From NCBI GenBank assembly GCA_030833985.1, contig JAURGC010000010.1, forward strand, positions 1-32,363: a stretch of 32,363 nt of DNA. The letters run 5' to 3'. The notes beneath the pieces are model-generated. The model worked only from the letters and a program-made list of their open reading frames with translations. It did no database searches and had not been told where the DNA came from. The position numbers and the translations under genes were made by a program. The stretch comes from Algoriphagus sp. (GTDB lineage Bacteria > Bacteroidota > Bacteroidia > Cytophagales > Cyclobacteriaceae). Position 1 is the stretch's first letter; each line of letters starts with the position of its first letter. Of the stretch, positions 27,480 to 32,363 are shown piece by piece.

Positions 27480-28577
27480 ATGAAAAAGAAAGTCCTATTT
27501 ATAGACCGCGACGGTACCATCATCAAAGAGCCTCCTACTGATTTTCAGGTAGATAGTCTGGAAAAATTAGAGTTTATCCCCAAAGCCATCACCAACTTAC
27601 GGAAGATTGCAGAGGAATGTGACTACGAACTTGTGCTGGTAACCAACCAAGATGGATTGGGTACGGACTCCTTTCCAGAGAAGGATTTTTGGCCTGCCCA
27701 GTACAAAATGTTAAAAACCTTGGAACAGGAAAACGTGCACTTTGCCTCCATCCACATTGACCGTAGTTTTGAACACGAGCAGGCACCTACTCGTAAGCCG
27801 AGAACGGGTATGCTTACCGCCTACCTATCTGAAGAATATGACCTTGCCAATTCATTTGTAATTGGCGATCGAATCACGGATATTCAACTTGCTCAAAACC
27901 TAGGTGCAAAGGCTATTTTCTATGGCGAACATCAATCAGATGCGGTTTTGTCCACTGAGGATTGGGACAGCATCTACACCTTCCTCAAGCTTCCTCCACG
28001 AAAAGCAATCGTCCATCGAAAGACCTCCGAAACGGACATTTCGATCGAATTGAATTTGGATGGATCAGGGGCATGTTCCATCTCTACAGGACTGCATTTC
28101 TTCGATCACATGCTCGAACAGCTGGGTAAACATGGAAGTACGGACCTATCCATTCAAGTAAAGGGAGACCTTCACATTGACGAGCACCACACCATTGAAG
28201 ACACCGCACTTGCCTTGGGCGAGGCCTATGCCAAGGCATTGGGTGACAAAAAAGGAATCTACCGCTATGGTTTTTTACTTCCTATGGATGATTCTTTGGC
28301 TCAGGTAGCCATTGACTTCGGAGGGCGACCTTGGTGTGTCTGGGATGCAAGCTTTACGCGTGAAAAAGTTGGAGATATGCCCACGGAGCTATTTTTCCAC
28401 TTCTTCAAATCCTTTTCGGATACCGCCAAATGCAACTTAAACATTCGTATAACAGGGGACAACGAGCATCACAAAATCGAAGCCACTTTCAAGGGCCTTG
28501 CGCGAGCCATCAAGATGGCTGTGCAACGAGATCCTAGAAACTTAAATCAGCTGCCTAGCACCAAAGGGGTGCTTTGA
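27480..28577 (+). CDS. hisB: bifunctional histidinol-phosphatase / imidazoleglycerol-phosphate dehydratase
   Basis: 365 residues, a fusion of two enzymes. The HAD phosphatase domain (about 1-165) has the nucleophile pair Asp9/Asp11 in [12 protein letters not shown] (55-57), Lys106 and GDRITD. The dehydratase domain (about 172-365) has [18 protein letters not shown] and [16 protein letters not shown]. The zinc loop of E. coli HisB-N, with several Cys, is replaced here by [16 protein letters not shown] without cysteine, as seen in other Bacteroidota HisB proteins to my knowledge. The ATG at 27480 was chosen over one at 27435, which overlaps hisC and adds 15 non-family residues. It is the last his gene; hisHAFI do not follow. 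Confidence 0.95.
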   Translation: MKKKVLFIDRDGTIIKEPPTDFQVDSLEKLEFIPKAITNLRKIAEECDYELVLVTNQDGLGTDSFPEKDFWPAQYKMLKTLEQENVHFASIHIDRSFEHEQAPTRKPRTGMLTAYLSEEYDLANSFVIGDRITDIQLAQNLGAKAIFYGEHQSDAVLSTEDWDSIYTFLKLPPRKAIVHRKTSETDISIELNLDGSGACSISTGLHFFDHMLEQLGKHGSTDLSIQVKGDLHIDEHHTIEDTALALGEAYAKALGDKKGIYRYGFLLPMDDSLAQVAIDFGGRPWCVWDASFTREKVGDMPTELFFHFFKSFSDTAKCNLNIRITGDNEHHKIEATFKGLARAIKMAVQRDPRNLNQLPSTKGVL

Positions 28578-28607
28578 ATTATGTTCAATCGGACGTAGGC
28601 AAATTCC

Positions 28608-28660
28608 AGCTAGAGGAGCGAATTAATAAAAAATATTTTGCTCCTCCGGAGCATAGTTTC
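28608..28660 (+). repeat. diverged REP-like hairpin copy (E)
   Basis: Contains GCTCC-TCC-GGAGC (28640-28652), and its GCTCCTC also pairs with GAGGAGC (28613-28619) to its left. The AATTAATAAAAAAT spacer is reminiscent of the CTATTAA part of the better copies. Probably a decayed unit. Confidence 0.45.
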
Positions 28661-28709
28661 AAAACCAAATTTGAATAAACGATTTCCAAAACCAATTATT
28701 CAAATTTTT

Positions 28710-28811
28710 GCCTCTGAAATTAATAAAGCATAGCGCACCTCCAGAGCGCACTTGACATGATCCTGTTAGTTTTCTATTAACAAAATGCTCCTCTGGAGCA
28801 TATTAAAACCT
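28710..28811 (+). repeat. REP-like paired-hairpin element, copy A
   Basis: The unit reads GCCTCTGAAATT, then an imperfect hairpin 28733-28749 (GCGCACC-TCC-AGAGCGC), TGACAT, TTTTCTATTAA, and a perfect 7-bp hairpin ATGCTCC-TCT-GGAGCAT (28785-28801), then ATTAAA. The same order recurs in copy C at 29585-29690, with the same spacing. Confidence 0.75.
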
Positions 28812-28842
28812 GCTTTTTGCGCAATTTCAGAGCACTAGATTC

Positions 28843-28911
28843 TTGCTCCAGAGGAGCAACATGTTAATAGAAATGGAATTTAGAATAGTTCGTTCGCTCC
28901 AGAGGAGCGAA
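28843..28911 (-). repeat. REP-like paired-hairpin element, copy B (opposite orientation)
   Basis: Read leftward it has TTCGCTCC-TCT-GGAGCGAA (28911-28893), a spacer with TTTCTATTAACAT, then TTGCTCC-TCT-GGAGCAA (28859-28843). It is therefore the inverted counterpart of copy A, lying 30-40 nt from it, as in bacterial BIME pairs. Confidence 0.75.
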
Positions 28912-28968
28912 ATATGAAAGTGAATAATTCAATTTTAAACTCTATATCAAACCCATCGATTGCTAGAA

Positions 28969-29430
28969 TTATTCAACCCAATCAAACAAATACTTTTCCT
29001 CAAACGTTACATTAAATCGCTGTAACAATTCAATGTATTCCTCTTTGAAGGATTTTCTTTGATGATGCTGCTCTTGGTTATTGATGTATTGAATCACATG
29101 ATCCAACTGTGATTGGCCATACGAAAAAGCACCATATCCTTCTTGCCAATAAAATTTTCCTTTAACAAATCCCCTTGAATTAATCCATTTGGAGGAATTG
29201 GTTTTTACTGAATTTACTAATTCGGAAACCATACAATTGGGCCTTGAACTAAATAAGATATGAATATGATCGGGCATACCTCCAATTGCAAACAGCTTCT
29301 GGTCCCTGCCATTAATTATTCCTGAAACATATTTAAAAAGTTCCTCTCTCCAAGTTTTATGGATTACGTTTTGCCTCCCTTTAACTGAGAATACGAGATG
29401 GATATAGATTTGAGAAAAAGTATCTGCCAT
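28969..29430 (-). CDS. REP-associated tyrosine transposase, IS200-like (Y1_Tnp)
   Basis: A 153-residue HUH-type transposase. The start QIYIHLVFSVKGRQ and the HUH motif PDHIHIL (His55, His57) match the family. The catalytic Tyr115 lies in HVIQYINNQEQHH, with WQEGYGAFSYGQS before it. It cuts and joins single-stranded DNA at hairpin ends. The Met at 29430 was chosen because MADTFSQIYIHLV is the family start; an upstream in-frame Met at 29547 adds 39 residues with no similarity. It appears intact. Flanking paired REP-like hairpins on both sides point to a RAYT rather than a free insertion sequence. Confidence 0.88.
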   Translation of the reverse strand: MADTFSQIYIHLVFSVKGRQNVIHKTWREELFKYVSGIINGRDQKLFAIGGMPDHIHILFSSRPNCMVSELVNSVKTNSSKWINSRGFVKGKFYWQEGYGAFSYGQSQLDHVIQYINNQEQHHQRKSFKEEYIELLQRFNVTFEEKYLFDWVE

Positions 29431-29584
29431 ATTGAAAAAATATATTGATTGTGTTTTTACGGAAAAAATTAAAAATTGGATGAATTTTGGAAATAGAATT
29501 GAAAAATCATTTCTACTCACCTTACCTGAGTATTCGTTCAAACCCAATTTTTAAGCGATTTCAGAGAGCTTAATGCTATTTTAT

Positions 29585-29690
29585 CGCCTCTAAATTCAAT
29601 AAATTGTAGCGCTCCTCCGGAGCGCGCCTGACATTGTTTTGTTGTTTTTCTATTAATATTATGCCCTTCTAGGGCATGATTAAATACGTT
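29585..29690 (+). repeat. REP-like paired-hairpin element, copy C
   Basis: Matches copy A in order: CGCCTCTAAATT, a perfect 7-bp hairpin GCGCTCC-TCC-GGAGCGC (29609-29625) preceded by GTA so that GTAG is formed at its foot (29606-29609), CTGACAT, TTTTCTATTAA, and ATGCCC-TTCTA-GGGCAT (29661-29677), then ATTAAA. E. coli REPs also carry GTAG at the hairpin foot. Confidence 0.75.
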
Positions 29691-29807
29691 ATTTTCAAAA
29701 AATAAAGCATTTAAATCCTCTAATTAAAAAGATCGATTGCAGCGATCCCTGCCTCGCAGAATTATGGGGCAACATGCAAACAGCAATATTTAATTAATTT
29801 GGAACCC

Positions 29808-29875
29808 TTACTCCAGAGGAGCAATATGTTTATAGAGATTAGATCACGATTACAGATGTGCTCCGAAGGTGCGCA
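29808..29875 (-). repeat. REP-like paired-hairpin element, copy D (opposite orientation)
   Basis: Read leftward it has GCGCACC-TTC-GGAGCAC (29874-29858), a spacer with CTCTATAAACAT, and TTGCTCC-TCT-GGAGTAA (29824-29808). It is more diverged than B but has the same architecture, and it pairs with copy C as B does with A. Confidence 0.65.
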
Positions 29876-29969
29876 ACAAAAAAACAGACATATTGCAAGC
29901 ACTTCTCCGGCATAAATTTCACTTGGAACTTAGCAGTCCCATTATGAATTTATAAAAATCAAAACTCCT

Positions 29970-30854
29970 TTAATTCCCCAATAGCCGCTTTTGCAGTGCG
30001 GCTTTGTAATTGGGAATTGCCTTGTCCGAAAGTCCTAAAAAGAGGTAAGGCTCGATTAATTCCAGTTCCATCAAGTGAAACACCCCATCCATCACTACCC
30101 CATCTACTCGGGCATACAGGCTGTCCTTTGCAAATTTAGTTACCAATGCCTGAGCGGAAGCGAGCATTTTTGAATCTGGCGTAATTTCTTGAATCGTCCC
30201 ACCATAATAATGCTGCACACGAAAGTCATCTGCGGCAGGGGACTTGAGCACGGCATGGGAAAATACTCCATTGAAAAAAATAAGCGAATACTCCCCCACT
30301 GCTACAATTTCAGGAATGTAGGGCTGCACCAAAAAATCTTCTTTTAGGACTAAATTTTGGATTTTTTCTTCCATTCCTCCCTCTTCCCCACGTGCAACCT
30401 TTAATGTATTCTTTGCTCCCCCGCTTACGAGTGGTTTCACCACCAAATGGTAGGCGTTCAACTCAGAATGCAATTGGTCCAAAATCACTTTACTGCCTTT
30501 GGAAAGGATCTTACCCGCGATACAAGGAAATCCTAGGGATTCAATTTCCATTAGGTACGTTTTGGAGGAATTCCAACGTAGCGTAGGCACTTCATTCAAC
30601 ACCTGCACACCTAGCGTTTCCAAGGTCTCCAACCAAACCAAAAATTCAGGATAAAAATCAAAATAATCCCAGATTGACTTGATTAGTACATGAGAAAAGC
30701 GGCTCCAGTCCACATCGGGGTCTGACCAAGCTTGCAGTTCATAGGAAACCCCCAACTCTTCCAGCAATTTGGAGAGCAAAGCATCCTCATCTACCGTATT
30801 GGTATCGTAGGCCCCAGTAGAGACATAAGTAGCAATGGCGACGTGTAGCAGCAT
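29970..30854 (-). CDS. ATP-grasp domain ligase, DcsG/RimK-like
   Basis: A 294-residue ATP-dependent ligase. The N-terminal part reads HVAIATYVSTGAYDTNTVDEDALL, then WSDPDVDWSRFSHVLIKSIWDYF, PTLRWNSSKTYLMEIESLGFP, which resembles the DcsG (D-cycloserine ligase)/glutathione-synthase-like group. The ATP-grasp core has LVVKPLVSGGAKNTLKV, FLVQPYIPEIVAVGEYSLIFF and ARVDGVVMDGVFHLMELELIEPYLFL with metal-binding acids. It forms amide or peptide-like bonds; the substrates are unknown. No partner biosynthetic genes adjoin it. The Met at 30854 was chosen over 30878 because a perfect TAGTTTTG promoter box overlaps the longer start. Confidence 0.82.
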   Translation of the reverse strand: MLLHVAIATYVSTGAYDTNTVDEDALLSKLLEELGVSYELQAWSDPDVDWSRFSHVLIKSIWDYFDFYPEFLVWLETLETLGVQVLNEVPTLRWNSSKTYLMEIESLGFPCIAGKILSKGSKVILDQLHSELNAYHLVVKPLVSGGAKNTLKVARGEEGGMEEKIQNLVLKEDFLVQPYIPEIVAVGEYSLIFFNGVFSHAVLKSPAADDFRVQHYYGGTIQEITPDSKMLASAQALVTKFAKDSLYARVDGVVMDGVFHLMELELIEPYLFLGLSDKAIPNYKAALQKRLLGN

Positions 30855-30866
30855 ATTTTTTTTGTG

Positions 30867-30874
30867 CAAAACTA
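30867..30874 (-). promoter_or_regulatory. -7 promoter box of the ATP-grasp gene
   Basis: Read leftward, a perfect TAGTTTTG (30874-30867) ends 12 nt before the ATG at 30854. No TTG was found at the expected -33 position, so support is partial. Confidence 0.4.
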
Positions 30875-30900
30875 GCATTTCCTTTTTTTAAAGATGACTG

Positions 30901-30933
30901 TTTGGGTAAAATCCGTCCGAAACCTTATTTTTG
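30901..30933 (+). promoter_or_regulatory. Bacteroidota-type promoter of the GT2 gene
   Basis: TTTG (30901-30904), a 21-nt spacer and a perfect TATTTTTG (30926-30933), ending 16 nt before the ATG at 30950. Confidence 0.65.
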
Positions 30934-30949
30934 ATTATCTATCCTCCCT

Positions 30950-31669
30950 ATGACTCATCGCAAACTCGTCATTGTTCCTACTTTTAATGAGCTAGAAAAT
31001 ATTAGCGACATGGTGCAAACCGTGATGGAGCTGGAGGGAAATTTTGAGTTACTCATCATCGATGACGGCTCTCCAGACGGAACGGCTGCAGTGGTAAAAA
31101 CACTCCAAAATTCATTTGAAGGAAGGCTTCACTTGATCGAACGAGCAGGAAAACTGGGCTTGGGCACCGCCTACATTACCGGTTTCCGCTGGGCACTAGA
31201 AAGGAATTACGACTTTATATTTGAGATGGACTGTGATTTTTCACACGATCCCAAGGACCTTATTCGACTCTACCAAGCTATTAAAGATCGAAATTTTGAT
31301 TTGGCCATTGGATCCCGATATATCACTGGGGTAAATGTGGTCAATTGGCCTATGGGAAGAGTACTCATGTCCTATTTTGCGAGTAAATACGTGAATTTTA
31401 TCACAGGTCTGCCTATTCAGGATGCTACAGCTGGATTTAAATGCTACCATCGATCCGTGTTGGAAAGAATCAACTTGGATGCTATCCAATTTATCGGCTA
31501 TGCCTTCCAAATTGAAATGAAGTTTACCGCTTGGAAACTAGGTTTCCAACTGATTGAAGTGCCAATTATTTTCACGGATCGAACCCGTGGACAATCCAAA
31601 ATGAGCCCAAAAATTTTCAAAGAAGCCGTTCTGGGAGTAATTTGGATGAAGTTGAAAAGTTTTCTATAA
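30950..31669 (+). CDS. polyprenol monophosphomannose synthase, DPM1-like GT2
   Basis: A 239-residue GT-A glycosyltransferase. IVPTFNELENI starts the domain, LLIIDDGSPDGTA (35-47) holds the nucleotide-sugar Asp pair, and EMDCDFSHDP contains the DxD (Asp94, Asp96). AIGSRYITGVNVVNWPMGR and DATAGFKCYHR are DPM1 signatures. FTDRTRGQSKMSPKIFKEA near the end is also typical. There is no C-terminal membrane domain, as in the short soluble DPM1. It probably transfers mannose or another hexose from a GDP or UDP sugar to polyprenyl phosphate for envelope glycans or protein O-glycosylation. Confidence 0.92.
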   Translation: MTHRKLVIVPTFNELENISDMVQTVMELEGNFELLIIDDGSPDGTAAVVKTLQNSFEGRLHLIERAGKLGLGTAYITGFRWALERNYDFIFEMDCDFSHDPKDLIRLYQAIKDRNFDLAIGSRYITGVNVVNWPMGRVLMSYFASKYVNFITGLPIQDATAGFKCYHRSVLERINLDAIQFIGYAFQIEMKFTAWKLGFQLIEVPIIFTDRTRGQSKMSPKIFKEAVLGVIWMKLKSFL

Positions 31670-31679
31670 TCCCTGCCAA

Positions 31680-32363
31680 TTAGTCAAATCGAATGGATTT
31701 GATCGGGTCAACCCGTGAAATAATCCCAACAGGAATCCACAGCACCAAGGCGGTAAGTACCGTCACCCCTAAGTTGAGTAATAAAAATGCTGTCCAATTC
31801 CAATGAATAGGCACATAAGGCATGTAGTAGCTCATGGGATCCAAAGGAATAAGCTGGAAATAGGTTTGCAAAGCTCCAAAAAGCAACGCAAAGGAATTTC
31901 CAAAAAGCAGCCCTTTTCCCAAAATATGAATGCCATTCCAGAAAAACAGGGACATGATTTGAGAATTTTTTGCTCCCATCGCCTTGAGCAACCCAATCAT
32001 CTGTGTTCGCTCCATAATCAGGAGAAACAAAATCGCTCCCATATTGAAAATAGCCACAAAGCCAATCAAGGAGATAAATACAATTACGTTGGTGTCGAGC
32101 AACTTCAACCAATCAAAAATATCCAGGAAGCGATCTCGGCTATCCAGTAAGCGAAGATCGTAGTCCAATTCTTCTTCTAGTAAGGGAGCATAAGTATCAA
32201 GCTGACCTTCATCGGATACATGTAATTCCAATCCACCCACCTGATCAGAAGTCCATCCATTCAAATTCCGGATGGTCTGCAGCTCTCCAAGGACTACCTG
32301 CTCGTCAAAATTTTCAAGGTAGGTTTCAAAAATACCCACCACCTCCACCCGACGAAAACGAGG
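31680..32363 (-). CDS. LolC/LolE-type ABC transporter permease, C-terminal part (partial)
   Basis: An open frame enters from the right edge (PRFRRVEVVGIFETYLENFDEQVV) and ends at 31680. It shows part of the periplasmic domain, then an FtsX domain with three hydrophobic segments near VIVFISLIGFVAIFNMGAILFLLIM, an LFFWNGIHILGKGLLFGNSFALLFG stretch, and WTAFLLLNLGVTVLTALVLWIPV, and the family's C-terminal RVDPIKSIRFD. The phrase LMERTQMIGLLKAMGAKN is the usual coupling loop to the ATPase. The product would move lipoproteins to the outer membrane with a LolD protein, possibly the one at 5774-6430. The N-terminal half is outside the window. Stops are 10 nt apart from the convergent GT2 gene. Confidence 0.88.
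   Translation of the reverse strand, partial: PRFRRVEVVGIFETYLENFDEQVVLGELQTIRNLNGWTSDQVGGLELHVSDEGQLDTYAPLLEEELDYDLRLLDSRDRFLDIFDWLKLLDTNVIVFISLIGFVAIFNMGAILFLLIMERTQMIGLLKAMGAKNSQIMSLFFWNGIHILGKGLLFGNSFALLFGALQTYFQLIPLDPMSYYMPYVPIHWNWTAFLLLNLGVTVLTALVLWIPVGIISRVDPIKSIRFD

Larger units (their letters stand above)
28578..28968. other. repeat-rich region after hisB
   Basis: This stretch contains no ORF. It holds one diverged and two clear copies of a paired-hairpin REP-like element (28608-28660, 28710-28811 and 28843-28911), described separately. No standard terminator follows hisB, so these hairpins may end or protect the his transcript. Confidence 0.6.
29431..29969. other. repeat-rich region upstream of the transposase gene
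   Basis: No gene is supported here. It contains REP-like copies C and D and a possible decayed unit at about 29730-29790, where GGGGCAACATG resembles GGAGCAACATG of copy B and GATCG pairs with CGATC. The segment before the transposase start (29431-29560) is AT-rich and should hold its promoter; none was recognised. Confidence 0.5.

Noticed and set aside
29431-29547. N-terminal extension of the transposase
   Set aside because: Residues before MADTF do not resemble the family and lie in AT-rich non-coding-like DNA.
28608-29875. CRISPR array
   Set aside because: Repeats are palindromic two-hairpin units in both orientations with irregular spacing and no cas genes.

Overview
The window looks like chromosomal DNA from a marine or aquatic Bacteroidota, most likely Cytophagales and Algoriphagus/Cyclobacteriaceae-like. 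The genus is an inference. The evidence is a green-type proteorhodopsin with Met at the tuning position, several matches to the Bacteroidota promoter (TTG or TTTG, about 19-22 nt, TAnnTTTG) just ahead of starts, no clear Shine-Dalgarno sequences, a glsB/glsA-like aminolipid acyltransferase pair, a Bacteroidota-type bifunctional HisB, and a REP-type tyrosine transposase among hairpin repeats.

Layout. 1-256: N-terminus of a secreted protein, minus strand. 673-1579: DJ-1/PfpI-family gene overlapping an ABM-fold monooxygenase gene. 1588-4214 (minus): NAD salvage operon pncB-pncA plus a hotdog thioesterase. 4250-5647: EamA transporter and a divergent Bcp-type peroxiredoxin. 5774-6430 (minus): LolD-like ATPase. 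6568-7898: sucC, tRNA-Arg and a shared terminator. 8336-12566 (minus): ppk1 and gyrB, each with its own context. 12913-15701: light-harvesting cassette of proteorhodopsin, lycopene cyclase (crtY) and Brp/Blh beta-carotene cleavage enzyme, with a strong hairpin terminator between the pump gene and the retinal genes. 15692-17838 (minus): glsA-like, glsB-like and a CoA-binding protein, all overlapping. 17999-23922: SDR, rRNA-type methyltransferase, class III aminotransferase, penicillin-acylase-family Ntn hydrolase and msrB. 23996-28577: histidine operon hisGDCB, preceded by a promoter and a previously unannotated-length 27-codon leader ORF with five His codons. 28606-29875: REP-like paired hairpin repeats around an IS200-like (RAYT) transposase. 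29970-31669: orphan ATP-grasp ligase and a divergent polyprenyl-phosphate mannosyltransferase-type GT2. 31680-32363 (minus): C-terminal part of a LolC/E-type permease running off the window.

How the genes work together. CrtY makes beta-carotene from lycopene, Blh cleaves it to retinal, and retinal is the chromophore of the adjacent pump. The terminator before crtY suggests that the pump is made in excess over its cofactor enzymes. The his operon carries steps 1, 7, 8, 9 and 10 of histidine synthesis (hisG, hisB, hisC, hisD). hisHAFI and hisE are not in the window, and the operon ends in repeat-rich, transposase-bearing DNA. PncA and PncB convert nicotinamide to nicotinate mononucleotide for NAD.

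The most noteworthy observations are the his leader peptide, whose mechanism is unclear because no intrinsic terminator follows it; the terminator inside the rhodopsin cassette; and the REP/RAYT array with paired, opposed copies on each side of the transposase.
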